A program made the position numbers and the translations under genes. A stretch of 64,000 bases of DNA from Anthoceros angustus (lineage: Eukaryota > Streptophyta > Anthocerotopsida > Anthocerotales > Anthocerotaceae), in the NCBI GenBank assembly GCA_010909165.1, contig MU008159.1:868001-932000 (forward strand), in the 5' to 3' direction. How positions within the stretch are numbered: position 1 is the stretch's first letter; every line of letters begins with the position of its first letter. The notes beneath the pieces were generated by a model. That model was given only the letters and a program-made list of their open reading frames with translations, made no database searches and had not been told where the DNA came from. Shown piece by piece: positions 1 through 11,252 of the stretch.

Positions 1-2330
1 AATTGGTTACAGGAGTTGTAATAAGAATACGATAAGAGGAGGTTTAGTCTCCAATCTTTGCCTCCTCAAACTAAAACAAGAATGCAACAAAGACCTAAAA
101 ATACAACAAGAGTGCAACCACAATGAGTTAAATATCAACTACAATTGTGATTAGGTAGCCCTATTTCTTATAGGAACCCAAGGTTTACCTTATTCGATTG
201 GATTGACATTTGTGAGTTTGTCTAATCAAGAACTAAATCTAGATACAATTAATTTAACCTCTATTTAACTCAACTATGGTTTATCCTAGTCTTCTCTTCT
301 TAGTTGCTCTAGCTAGTCTTTTGTTGTAGTTCAGCTTGCTAGCTAATAACCATATATTCGGCCATGGATTGGATGATCAATCTTGTTCATCAGGCCATTC
401 ACCAATAACAGTTTATTAGGTCATGGATCGGATGGTCAAATCTCGTCCAAAGCCATGCTTCTTGCTTGTCCATTCACGGCAAACTTTGGTTATGGCTTAC
501 ACTCCTCCTTCTTCTGAATCGCAACCCATGAGTCGAAACATGATATTCTAGTAAAAGAAAAGTTAACCACAATAGATTAGAATACACGAGAGTTAAACAC
601 CACATATTAGAATTGACTACGGCATGACAAGAGTTACTAGCCCAATAGGGTCTAGAAGAGATAAATAAGAATAATCGTTACTGCGAAAGTCTAACCAGAG
701 GATAAATGGTGGTACCGATAAGATGACAACTAATTTAAATGCAGAATATAAATATGAGTGAAATACACTTACCAGCTTGATGGAAAAGAGGCTCATCTTC
801 GCCATCCGCTTTGGTTGAAACTAGGTGTCGAGGCGTGTAGGCAACAAGTGGCAAACGAGCACACGTTGATAATAATTGTGAAGGCACGATTGGAGGAGCA
901 AGCAAAACGCCATCTATTGTTTGCTTTTGAAACTCCATAGTAGGGTCCTGAGGTTGATGCATATGGGATCGAAGCATATGGGTATTTGGAGATGACTTTA
1001 GAAAACGTCCAATGATATCTTCTGGTAATTGCGCTCCCCAAGAGTGAGGATGCACATACACCAACTCACATAAGAACTCCTCAGTTACGCAGCCTATGAG
1101 CGTATTAGAATTGGGATGAAGTGCCATCAATTGTGCCCTGTTGGGATGGAGTGCCATTCTTTGCGCGCCTTGATGGGCAGAGGTGTGCCTCGCTTGAGTG
1201 GGGACTTCCGCACAAGATCACCCTCTAGGTAAAAGATAAAAAGATCTAAAAAATAGATCTAAAAAAAAACAAAAAAAGATTTAAAAAAATAACAAATGCT
1301 CCATATTTCTATCACAATTATAAACCACTTTGTCCTATTATACACAGTTTACCGCACAACTGTGGTAATGCACATTATGTGTGCAATGTTGAACGACTTA
1401 ATCTCCCGACCACAAAGCTGCTTACCACCTTGTCCTAATAAAGATAGTTTACTGCACAATTGATTATCGCACAATAGGTAGAGGCTGTTTACCGCGCAAC
1501 AGTTAGAGAAGAAGAACACTAGGACCAGCATACAAGATTGGACCTTCTAGAATCATAGATGAGGTCTATTAAATAACAACCCAATGAGCCTTAATAAAGG
1601 GGGCACATTGCATTAATAAGGAACCTATTATTAAAGAGCAGCCCAACGAGCCTTTATATAGGAGGACATATTGCACTAATAAGAGACCTACCTATATTGT
1701 AGTCTAGATATAGTACTTTATAAATAGAGTATCATAAAACGCACGGTTGAACTTAAAATCTTCCTCACATGAACTAAACCTCTCCTTGTAAGAACTCAAC
1801 TAGATGACTTAAAAGCTTATAATAGTAAAAACTACGGGGGAAAACCTGTCCGAAAGGAAAAAGCCATATATAAGGCATTCTCAAAAACCACTTGAGCTAC
1901 AAAACTGAGCTAATATTTCTTGCCCTTAGATAGTAGTTTCTTAAATGGTTTGAGAAGCCTGATCTTTCTCATCCGCCATAATATTGGCACTTGAGAATTG
2001 AGCAAACTAAAATTGGCAAAACCTTGCATGATGCCCTGGCCTATTGCAAAAAGTGTGTATGTCCATATGTTTGGGAATTGGTGGTATTTTATTTGTAAAG
2101 AAATTCTATTGTTTGATGAAGTTTGGGGAATGGTGTATGCTGTACTACTTGGTGATGATTTATGGGTGATTGATGAAGTTTGGGCAGTGGTGCATGTGTA
2201 ACACTTGCTGATGATTTACGCGTGATCAAGGTACTGTGTTTGTGAGATGTATGTAATTGATTGCCCATGTTTTTTGGCTTTTACCAGCTATATAGCTGAT
2301 GTATGTAATTAATTGCCCACTAGGAGACTG
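1..2330. other. AT-rich intergenic DNA, no gene recognised
   Basis: No recognisable gene is visible. The longest open frame (735-1157, minus strand, 140 codons) has no family resemblance that I can name. Poly-A and poly-AT tracts near 1230-1300 and short direct repeats (for example the repeated phrase about 'cctattattaaagagcagcc' near 1620-1690) suggest decayed transposon sequence. I cannot place element borders. Confidence 0.5.
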
Positions 2331-2331
2331 C

Positions 2332-2640
2332 TAACTAGGAGGCTGATGTATGTGACTCAATGGCCAACTAGGAGGCTGATGTCTATGATGCAATGGCCAA
2401 CTAGGAGGCTGATATCCGTGATTCAATTGCCAACTAGGAGGCTGATACCCGTGATTCAATTGCCAGCTAGGAGGCTGATGTCCGTGATGCAATGGCCAAC
2501 TAGGAGGCTGATTTCCATGATTCAATTGCCAGCTAGGAGGCTAATGTCTACCATTAATTATCAACTAACAGGCTAATATCTGTGATTATTTGCCAACTAA
2601 GAGGCTGATGTCTGTGATTCAATCCAACTGAGAGGTTCAT
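2332..2640. repeat. 33-bp minisatellite, about nine copies
   Basis: A 33-bp unit beginning caactaggaggctgat is repeated about nine times. Units start at 2332, 2365 and every 33 bases after that, with decay at the right end. Because 33 is a multiple of three, the array is open in two frames on opposite strands, giving 11-residue periodic peptides. These are a by-product of the repeat and should not be called genes. Confidence 0.9.
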
Positions 2641-2822
2641 GAGAACGCCATGTTCGGGACTCATGCCTGTAATTAAATTGCCAGTGAGACTGATATGTGT
2701 ATTTCAATCTCAACGACGAATCTATTTTAATCCACTAAGACGGACGGTATTTTCCGTCATGGAACCTGGACAACTTGTACCATGGTGTGCCTAAGCTCTG
2801 GCACCAAGGGTATCCTTTGCCT

Positions 2823-5200
2823 CTAGACACCCCATCTAGGCAGAGGTTGAGCTGAGTCGGCATCAATCCACTGCCTCCACTCCAGAAAGACAGCGGCAGC
2901 ATTTGAAGTCACCATGGCTTGTGCTACCTGCTCCCCTATCAGACCATGGTAGACGAGGCCTCTAGCTCCCAAACCTCCAAAGAACCAAAACTTCGTACAG
3001 ACATCACCTGGCCTGTTGGAGGTCATCACCCACCTATCGATGCAACCCACTAATGGAAGTGCCCCTATATGTGTCCGTGGTGGCATCGCACGAACGCCTG
3101 CTCGCATTTGCAGCACCTCCCATCTTGAAATTAGCGGGTAGAAAACTCCGGTCTTTTGAACAAGTACATCATATGCATCGCTGGCTTCCTCCCGAGAGAG
3201 ATGAGTCGACAGATGAGTGGGGCCCCATTCTTTGGTTGCACCCATAACCATATTTCTCCGCCCTTGAACCGCTAGCCATGTGTTTGCTAAGATACTTGGT
3301 GTGTCCTCGGGGTGCTCCTCCCTGCAACATGCATGCCATGAGAATGTATATCTGGCGACATACAACCTTTGGGCTAAAACTGCTACTAGTATAATAACTG
3401 CCACGCATCAAAAGCTACCCAGACATGAGTGACAACCTGAAGGAAACTGTTTCGAGGTACACGTCCAAAAGCGAGCAGCATAAAAGGAACATCAAGCCAA
3501 AGTTTAAAACGGTTTAGCACTGTGCCTGACAGATCTTGGAAGCTGTAAATCCGCAACTATGCCTCTGCAAAATGAAATGGGCAGCTTGCCAACCAGTTCA
3601 GGTAAAAGAGAAGCCCTTGCTCCTAGACAAACAACGACTGCTTCAAATTGCCCTGTGCAGAAGAAAACACACGTCGTTAGATGCCAGATGAAGTGCCAAT
3701 TCAGGTCATGACGCATTCAGACAGGGCCATGATGATGTGTTCTGATAAAGACCTGAAAGACTTGAGAGATTCTGTATGCTTTCCTGATGGAGCAATGCCT
3801 GAGTACCCATACATCCCGAGGCTTCAGCTTTCTTGCTATATAGTCTACACGCCATCCACAAGGCCTGCAGTACATCCAAAGTTCAGAGTGGAGCGACTAC
3901 TCAGCTACCACGGACTGGGAAAAAATCCACATTTGCATAACCTGCAACCACAGCTGAGCTCGCCAAATCCAAACCTGAAGGTAGCGCTCCGGGTGTACAT
4001 TTATCCCAAATGGCATATGCAGGGCAACGCGATCTTCTGTCGGGATACGAAGACCAGGCACCAGACGTTCCAAGGACTTGCTATCAAGGCACTGCACACC
4101 CTGCTGACTGCTTGGCTTGACGTTCTGCACAGACTTCCGTCCCAACCAAAGTAAGCCTCGAAACCTCCAAGTGAGCCCTAAAACCTCCACGTGAATCACT
4201 GGTGACGCAAGCCCCTACTCCTCACACCTTTCTGAAGCCTGCTGCATGCTTCTCCAATGTTGCAGGTCTCACGATTCCCCTGCAGCATGTACGAAGGGCA
4301 TGATGGCCTGTTGAACGACACTGACGCCAGTGGCATACACCAGCTACCTATGCACACGGCTTGGACTCATTTTGAAGCGAACCTTCTCCAGGCGATGGGC
4401 TCACTTGCTACAGCCGGGCCCCGTTTCTCGGAGCACTCGCCTTCAGTAAGCCCCATGCTGTACAGCTCAGCAACTTCAATAAGTTTCAATGCTGCAGCAA
4501 AACCTTCAGCTCCCTTCCACAAAAGATTACCTACATACACTCAAGAAAAAAAAAGAAGCACAGATTGTTGACACAAACAATCACCAGCTTATCACCCAAC
4601 CAGGGAAGGCACAACAAAGTGCACTTCAACGTACCCGAGAGCAGTGGGAAAGTTAGGAACCTTGTGGATTATAGGGGTGCAGCAAGCCCCCGGAGACACC
4701 TGAAGCTCCAGCACCAATCCCTCCCTCGTCGTACAACTCAACACAAACCGGAGCTGCTGCAGTAGTGTGCTGCATTACATTACACGGTCCACCCATGTCA
4801 GCTTGGATGTCACGTTGTGCACTTCTTCATCTACCATCACCTCCACATGGTCCTTTGGAGCCGACCTGCAACAGATGCCATGCCACGGACACCCCTGCAA
4901 ACCCTGCCCCGAGAACCGCAAACCTGGAAAAGGCAAGAGAATAAGCAGACCTCCAGAGGCAAGCCAGCCCACCAGACCAGCACACGTAACAAGTGGAGCA
5001 AACCGGTACCTCCGAACTCCATCCTTGGAAGCAACGGACATGGCCCGCACCGGTTGCGAAGAAGGGCATTGCCGTACGGCAGCCCTGGTCTGCAAGGGGC
5101 AGGAAACGGGGACCGCCGCCCCGCACAGGCCCCCCTGCGCCCACCCGAATTGCGACATGGTTGGTACAATGTCCCGGGATAGAGCCAAGGACAATTTCAC
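2823..5200 (-). CDS. FAD-dependent oxidoreductase (DAO family), multi-exon
   Basis: This is a spliced gene for an amine/amino-acid-oxidase-type flavoprotein resembling plant proteins of the Arabidopsis At5g48440 type. Its substrate is unknown. Exon 1 ends in a Rossmann FAD-binding stretch, RFAVLGAGFAGVSVAWHL, near 4845-4900. The next clear exon (about 4630-4720) carries YDEGGIGAGASGVSGG and LLHPY, typical of this family after the FAD motif. Further exon pieces lie near 4400-4520 (LLWKGAEG) and 3990-4150 (LERLVPG, HPERYLQ). The last exon, ending at 2823, holds LRAMPP-like RAMPPRTHIG, LVGCIDR and the C-terminal FAD contact FGGLGARGLVYHGLIG. An ATG at 5041 starts a minimal protein. The ATG at 5200 would add an arginine/serine-rich leader that could be an organelle transit peptide. 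The exon edge after HLLQ is uncertain. The gene is divergent from APC4, with about 125 bp between the possible starts. Confidence 0.7.
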
Positions 5201-5324
5201 TCTCTTCGTGGGTTGTTGTCGCGCTTTGCAGGTTGTTGGCCCTCTTTGTGGCTTGTTGTTGAGGGTTGCAAATGTAATGAACTGAGGAGGAGTCGTTTCT
5301 GTCGTTCACTCATCGGCGAGGGAG
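5201..5324. promoter_or_regulatory. Short divergent intergenic region, putative bidirectional promoter
   Basis: Only about 125 bp separate the upstream-most start of the FAD oxidoreductase (minus) from the APC4 start (plus); it is 283 bp if the oxidoreductase starts at 5041. There is no clear TATA box. The stretch has repeated ttgttg motifs. A shared promoter is inferred from spacing alone. Confidence 0.4.
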
Positions 5325-7623
5325 ATGGCGGAGGAGGAGGAGGAGGAAGCGGCGGGCGGGAACGAGGACGGCGGGCTGCACTTCACGCTGCTCCTGGACA
5401 AGCCGCTGTCGGGCACCGTGGAGGTGGCGGCGTGGAACGTGGACAAGGACCTGCTGGCGATGGTGACGCGCGAGCACCAGCTGATTGTGCACCGCTTCAA
5501 CTGGCAGAGGCTGTGGGCGATCTCCCCGGAGCGGCGAGCCACGGCCATCTGCTGGCGGCCCGACGGGAAGGCCCTGGCGGTGGGCCACGACAGCGGCGCC
5601 ATCTCCCTGCACGACGTGGAGAACGGCGAGCTCCTGCGCACCGTGCGCGTGCACCAAGCCGCCGTGGAGTGTCTCCAGTGGACGGAGGAGGCGGCACAGC
5701 CCGATGCCGCCCCCTTCCCCATGCTCTTCCAGGACCGCACCCCGCGGTTCTTCCCTTCCGCTCCCCGCCCGCCTCCCATGCCCGGGGCGGCGCCCTCCTT
5801 CGACCTGGCCGGCGCCTTGGGGGACGACGCCTCCATCTCCGCCTCCCGGGCCGGCAGCCGGGCTCTGCACCACCGCCGGCTCAGCGTCCTGGTGAGCGGA
5901 GACGAGCACGGCGTCATCTGCCTCAGCGCGTTCGGGGTGTTCCTTCTGGCCCGCCTCGACGTCCGCCATCTCTGTCCCGGAATCCGGGAGCCCGCGGCGC
6001 TCCGGGTTGCGCTGTCCCCCGACCTCCGGCACCTCACGGTGCTGTGCCGGGGGGGAAGGGACGGGGCGATGCACGCCGTGGCCGTGGACACCGGCCTGCT
6101 GGGGGACCGGAGGCGGGAGCTCCGGCAGGTGGCGCTGCAGACGTCCGGGGTGGACGAGCTGCTGGAGGTGCTGCATGCGTCGGTGGCTGTGATGCGGAAG
6201 CACTGGGCGGACGCCGTGGGGGTTCGGGGACAGGTTCCAGGGGCTGGGGGCGATGCTGGCGGACCACGGGTCCTCGGCCAGCCCGCAAGAGGAGCTCTTC
6301 AGCCTTCTGGCCGCGGGCGCGGCCGGGTCCGGGCTGCACCAGTTCCTGGCCTCTTCCGTGGGCGAGGCCGGGCTCAAGCGGCTTTCCAAGAGCTTCGAGG
6401 CGGTGGGTCGGGAGATGCACGCCGTGGTGGCGGACCACCTGCAGCCCGCGGCGGAGATGATCGCGTTCCGGCTCGGGGAGCTGCTGGCGCTGTCCCGGTC
6501 CGGGAAACGCTTCCGGAGCGTGGGGCTGGAGGAGGAGGTGATGGAGCGGGCGGTGGATGCGGCCGGGATGGTGATGGTGCATGTCGAGCGGGTGCTGCTC
6601 ATGGTGGTGGACGCCACTGCCCATTTCCGGCTCTTCCTGGCCTGGCTCAGCAAGGCGCTCTACCAGCTCAACAACGAGGCTGTGCCGCAAGGGGATTCGC
6701 CGCCGCCGGTGGAGCCCGCCGTGGTGGCTTCCTTCTTGCGGACCCACTTCCTGAAGGACGCGGTGGGGCCGCAGCTGGTGGCTGGGGGGGAGCTGCAGCG
6801 GGAGGAAGAGGAAGAGGAAGAGGAAGAGGAGGAGGAGGAGGAGGTGAGGATGGCGGAGCTGGCTCTGGTGGGAGGGTTTCAGGACAAGGGATTTCTGAGG
6901 AGGACGCTCTTCGACCAGATCAAGGATTTGTCTGAGCGGTGCCTGGAGGCCTTCTCCAGGCCGCCGAAGGCCATGTCCCCGAATTTCCCCGCTCGGAGCA
7001 GCGTATTGTTGTGCGGAGCGGGCAGGGATGGCAGGGGCCTGCCGCTGTCGCACATGTACTTCGAGGTGAAGCAGGAGGGCGGGGCGAGGGGGCAGGCAAA
7101 GCTGCAGGATTACATCTGCTTCAACATGGAGGTGGAGTCGGGCGCTGCGGTCGCGTCTAGTGCTGTGGGGATCTTGAGGGGTTTCGGGTGCAGGGGCCAG
7201 GGGGCCGACGCCGCCTATCTTGATGCGGTGGCTGTGTGTTTGGAAGGAGAGCTTTGCTGCGTCGACTTGTCGCTTTACAAGAACCAGCAGCTCATCTTGC
7301 TGGTGGCCGAGAGGAAGGCGGCAGGCGGAGAGGAATCCAGGCAGGCCTGGCTCCTGCTTCTGGGCCTGGACAAGCTTCCTTTCTCGCGGATTCGCGTCCC
7401 CTCCGGATCCCCGGATCTGCTGCACATGTGCTCCTCGGCGGGGGCGTTTCTTTCCGTCGGGCTCAAGGACGGCAAGGCCAGGGCTGTGGCGCAACCGGAG
7501 GCGGTTGCGCCGCTGGCTGTCAGCGCGTCCAGAGGGCTGGCGTGTGTGTTTGCCGGGCAGCGCCGGGCACTGCTGTATGATCTGGAGGAGGATGAGCAGG
7601 AGAAGGATGAGGACATGGATTGA
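5325..7623 (+). CDS. APC4: Anaphase-promoting complex subunit 4, intronless, with one frame break
   Basis: APC4 is a scaffold subunit of the APC/C ubiquitin ligase, which drives mitotic exit. After an acidic leader, the N-terminal half shows the APC4 WD40-like start (EWN-type AAWNVDKDLLAMVTREHQL, then VHRFNWQRLWAIS, ICWRPDGKALAVGHDSG and LHDVENGELLRT). The C-terminal half shows ADHGSSASPQEELFSLL and DHLQPAAEMIAFRLGEL, also typical. It ends with GQRRALLYDLEEDE and an acidic tail. The total is about 765 residues, close to plant orthologues. The frame shifts once at a run of five G (6218-6222). Removing one G joins the two halves exactly where homology continues, so the gene is probably intact and the extra base a consensus error or allele. 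No intron interrupts the coding region, unlike most plant APC4 genes. GC is very high. SEC6 starts 132 bp downstream on the same strand. Confidence 0.88.
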
Positions 7624-7755
7624 TCAAGATTGGATGCAGTAGTGCATAATGCCGGAGGAAGGAAGGCAGGCGTCAAGATTTTGCGAAGGAAAGGGAGACG
7701 GGGCTTTCTTGGAGCTCTCGGTCCTTGCGGCTCGGGGAGCCCGCTTTCGTTGAAG

Positions 7756-10041
7756 ATGCAAGATGAGGGAGTGGAGGCCAAGGAATCGGCGATGCGGGAC
7801 GTGGTGAAGCTTCTGTCGCTGCCGGACTCCCTCAACAGCATCGCCTCCATTCGGGCCGATTACGCGCAGCGTCTGCAGGCGAACGACGCGCAGCTCAGTG
7901 CCGATGTCATGACGCTGGTGGAGCACGCCAGGGCTGGGGTTGAGGAGCTGAAGTCGGCTCAGATCACCGTTGCGCAGATCGGGGACGATTTTGGCCGCAT
8001 CGATAAGTTGTGCAAAGAGACTCAGAAATTGATCGAACACCATGAGCAAATCAAGTTGCTGAGCTATGCAAGAAACAACATCGCCGTGACGCTCCAGGAT
8101 GTGGAGGGCATGATGTCCATCTCCGTCGAGGCCGCGGCGGCCAGAGCGTCCTTGTCGGACGATCGGGAGCTGGTGAGGACTTACGAGAGACTGTCCGCTC
8201 TTGAGGGGAAGAGGAGGTTTGCGCTTGCTGCAGCCTCGTCCAGGAAGGAGGAATCCAGCAAGCTGACGCAGTACTTTGAGGAGGTGAATCTGACGAGAGA
8301 GAAATTCGAGCAGACGCTTTGGGGCCATATCGGGAACTTTCTGAAGCTTGCCAAGGAGAGCCCGCAGACGCTCGTTCGTGCACTCAAGGTGGTGGAATTG
8401 CAAGAGCTGGCTGATAAAGAGGATGTGGCAGAGGTTGCTGGGGATGCTGGACAGCAGTCGATTGCGGCTGTCTCGGGTGCCAGAGGCACTCGGAAGGCAT
8501 CTTCAGCTGCCGCATTAGCTGAATCGGTGAAGCGGACAAGTGTTGCTGCTAGGGCAAGTACGTCTGGGAAGCCGTCGGTTTCTGGGAGGGGCTTCAAAGA
8601 CATTTGTTATGAGAAAATCCGGCTGTCAGCGGAATCCAGGTTTGACAGTCTTCTCACCAAGCTTGTCATGGAGAAGGATCTGAAGGCTGCTCTGGCAGAA
8701 GCCACTGTCATTTCCCTCGAGTTGCCTGATATCTACGACTATGCGGCTCCCTGTTTTCCACCTCGGTACGACATCTTTCACCTCATGGTCCAGCTGTACA
8801 CAGAGCGTTTCATCCAGATGCTTAGGAAACTTGCCGACAGGGCGAAAGAGCTATCGAATATTGAGATCTTGAAGATAACTGCGTGGGTGGTGCAGTATCA
8901 GGTGCAACTGGTGAACCTTGGAATCGACGAGCAACTGGCGCAGGTGTGTGGTGAAAGCGGTTCTATGGAGCCTCTCATGGCCGTCTATGTGGAACGAATG
9001 CAGGAAACCATGGAGAAATGGTACAAGAACATTCTGGAAGCTGACAAGACTACGGCCCCCAAGGCCACAGAGGAGGGGAAGCTGTGGACACCCGCTGCTG
9101 TGGATCTCTTCGGCATCCTCACCGAGCAGGTGCATCACGTGGAAGAGAACAGCACGGATGTCATGATCTTCAAGATCGCGGCTGCAGTTATCAAGGTGTT
9201 AAGTGGTTATCAGGCTGCGCTTGGGCAGAGGCTTTTAGAGCCCGTGGCACAGTTAGGTCTGGAGCCACTCTGTGCTATGATCAACAACAACGTCCGTTGT
9301 CATGCCTTGGCCAGGGATCTCGGTATCAACATAAAGGAGCATCTCGGTTCTGAGTATGATGACCAGATCAGTTTTGAAGCTACCTGCCAGGGCTTTCTGG
9401 ATCTCACCAAGTCCGCGGTGCAGTGCACGGTCCGTATTATCTTTGAGGACCCTGGCGTGAAGGAGTTGGTGGCTAAGCTTCACTTGAAAGAGTGGTATGA
9501 CGGAGCGGTCACTGAGTTCCTGGTAGCAACCTTTGGGGATTATTTTGGAGATGTGAAGACATACGTGGAGGAGAAGCCTTTCTTGCAGTTCGCTGAGGCA
9601 TGTTTAGGAGAGACGGTTGTGGTTTACGCTGACCGCCTCTTGACCCAGAGGAACTACATCAAAGAGGAAACTCTTGCCAGGATGATTGTAGATGAAGAGC
9701 AACTGGCCGACTTCTTCAAGCGGTTTGTTGATGAGGCCCTAGTTCACACCACCCTCATGCCGCTGCTGGAGCTGAGAGAGCTAGCATCAGCTGAAAGTGT
9801 CGACGCTTTTACTATGGCTTATACCAACATTCTCCGCAACCATCCCGATTGTCCACCAGAGGTCGTGGAGAAAGTAGTGGCCCTTCGTGAAGGCATCCCC
9901 AGGAAGGATGCCAAGGAAGTCGTACACGATTGCAGGGAGGTGTACACCAAAACTTTCGTTAATGGGGAGTTGCCCAAACCTGGCCCAGTATTCAGTCGGC
10001 TGTCCTGCTTTCCAAAAGTTGTGGCGAAGAGAAAGGCTTAG
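7756..10041 (+). CDS. SEC6: Exocyst complex component SEC6, intronless
   Basis: SEC6 (EXOC3) is a core exocyst subunit that tethers secretory vesicles to the plasma membrane and supports cell-plate and polar growth. The start at 7756 gives [20 protein letters not shown], matching the known plant SEC6 N-terminus; an upstream in-frame ATG at 7630 lacks homology. Diagnostic stretches are [39 protein letters not shown] and [20 protein letters not shown]. Later come [17 protein letters not shown] and [13 protein letters not shown] near the end. The protein is about 761 residues, full length. There are no stops, frame breaks or introns, although plant SEC6 genes are normally split into many exons. 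It follows APC4 by 132 bp. The 3' end and 3' flank are duplicated immediately downstream. Confidence 0.93.
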   Translation: MQDEGVEAKESAMRDVVKLLSLPDSLNSIASIRADYAQRLQANDAQLSADVMTLVEHARAGVEELKSAQITVAQIGDDFGRIDKLCKETQKLIEHHEQIKLLSYARNNIAVTLQDVEGMMSISVEAAAARASLSDDRELVRTYERLSALEGKRRFALAAASSRKEESSKLTQYFEEVNLTREKFEQTLWGHIGNFLKLAKESPQTLVRALKVVELQELADKEDVAEVAGDAGQQSIAAVSGARGTRKASSAAALAESVKRTSVAARASTSGKPSVSGRGFKDICYEKIRLSAESRFDSLLTKLVMEKDLKAALAEATVISLELPDIYDYAAPCFPPRYDIFHLMVQLYTERFIQMLRKLADRAKELSNIEILKITAWVVQYQVQLVNLGIDEQLAQVCGESGSMEPLMAVYVERMQETMEKWYKNILEADKTTAPKATEEGKLWTPAAVDLFGILTEQVHHVEENSTDVMIFKIAAAVIKVLSGYQAALGQRLLEPVAQLGLEPLCAMINNNVRCHALARDLGINIKEHLGSEYDDQISFEATCQGFLDLTKSAVQCTVRIIFEDPGVKELVAKLHLKEWYDGAVTEFLVATFGDYFGDVKTYVEEKPFLQFAEACLGETVVVYADRLLTQRNYIKEETLARMIVDEEQLADFFKRFVDEALVHTTLMPLLELRELASAESVDAFTMAYTNILRNHPDCPPEVVEKVVALREGIPRKDAKEVVHDCREVYTKTFVNGELPKPGPVFSRLSCFPKVVAKRKA

Positions 10042-11205
10042 GATGAAATCTACGTGCATCTGTTGTTCCAGTTATCATCAGAACAAGCATCAGGACGTCG
10101 AAGAGATTGTCGCTGCCGCGTTATAAGGGAATGGAACAGCACATCCAACATGCCCTTTCCATCGATTGCACACCACTCAGCCAGACTCTGGCCACAGGTT
10201 CTCATAGTCTCTCAAAGTAACTGTGTACGTATTGCAGGGCCGACACTTGTCCAGGTGCACCAACTTATCGTACATACCTCTTTTGGGGCCTGAATGTGCT
10301 TCTGCCTTGCTACATCATACATTGATTTCAGAAAGATTACTGTATATCCTTGCTAAGAACAGATCTGGCCTGGAAGATTACACGATAACATCAAAATATT
10401 AGAAACACAACACCTATTCGCTGACAAAGAGTATACCAAAGGATTACGTAGACATACCAAGACAGCTGCATGACCGTTTTTGATGTCCAGTGGCAGAGTT
10501 TTCCTGACAGGCGTCGCGAACATTAGGCTTGTGCGATAATAACATCAGGGAGCATGTGATACGCTACGAAGTGGTCTCCAGAAAGGATACCAAGGAAGTC
10601 CTGCAAGACTGCAGGGAGGTGTGCACTAAAACTTTCGTCAATGGGGACATGCCCATCCGGCCCAGCTCTCAGTCAGCTGTCCTAAAAGTTGTGGCAAAGA
10701 AAAAGGCTTCGGGCCAAATCCACGTGCATCAAACGGATCCACGAAACAGTGAAACAAGCACTAAGACGGCATTACTATGTCGCTGCTGCGTTATTAGGGG
10801 ATGGAGTGGGACATCAAGCATGCCCTTCCATCGATCAACACTACTCAGAAGCTCGTCTGGGCACAGTTTCCAAAGCTTCTCCAGGTGCACAGCTTATCGT
10901 ACAAATTTCCGTAGAGATCTGATTGTGCAGACCTGGTGATTTTACCTTACTATATCTTTCAACGATCGTAGAACCAGATACAGCATTGCTAAGAAAAGTA
11001 TCATCAAAGATATGGCCTGCAAGATAATACGACATTATAGGAATATTAGTAGACCAACACCTGTTCGCAGGCAGCGAGTAAACAAATGGATTACGCAGAC
11101 ATACCAAGACAGCTGCATGACCGGTTCTGCTGTCCAGTGGCAGAGTTTTCCTGTGTCAGGCGACCAGAAAGTTAGGACTGCGAGAATAACATCAGGGAAC
11201 ATTAT
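9890..11205 (+). repeat. Tandem duplication of the SEC6 3' end and 3' flank
   Basis: Two diverged direct copies of about 640-680 bp: roughly 9890-10560 (the true SEC6 end) and 10575-11205. Shared landmarks in order are the terminal codons ([21 protein letters not shown] versus KDTKEVLQDCREVCTKTFVNG), the phrase 'cgctgctgcgttat', the phrase 'catgccctttccatcgat' and, further on, 'agacataccaagacagctg' followed by 'ccagtggcagagttttcctg'. The downstream copy begins inside the last coding section of SEC6 and has no start or upstream exons. It is therefore a 3' fragment and not a second gene. Confidence 0.85.
10563..10748 (+). pseudogene. SEC6 C-terminal fragment in the downstream duplicate
   Basis: An open stretch repeats about 50 codons of the SEC6 C-terminus (SRKDTKEVLQDCREVCTKTF and VVAKKKA). 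Compared with the parental end it has lost some residues after NGDMP and reads past the position of the parental stop. It lacks any start and has no attached upstream coding sequence, so it is a decayed duplicate piece. Confidence 0.75.
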
Positions 11206-11252
11206 CATGTTTCTGTTACGGGAACTGTTGCGTGTGTTCATGATGAGCTCAA

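Noticed and set aside
2313-2576. Periodic peptides in both strands
   Set aside because: Produced by a 33-bp minisatellite whose length is a multiple of three.
5213-6653. Long alternative frames on both strands over the APC4 gene, up to 447 codons
   Set aside because: High GC depletes stop codons. The peptides are low-complexity (R, P, G, A) and only the APC4 frames show family motifs.
6034-7494. 486-codon minus-strand frame opposite APC4
   Set aside because: It is the shadow of a GC-rich gene on the other strand, with no homology.
10529-10939. Separate small gene downstream of SEC6
   Set aside because: It is the coding remnant inside a tandem copy of the SEC6 3' end, without its own start context or upstream exons.
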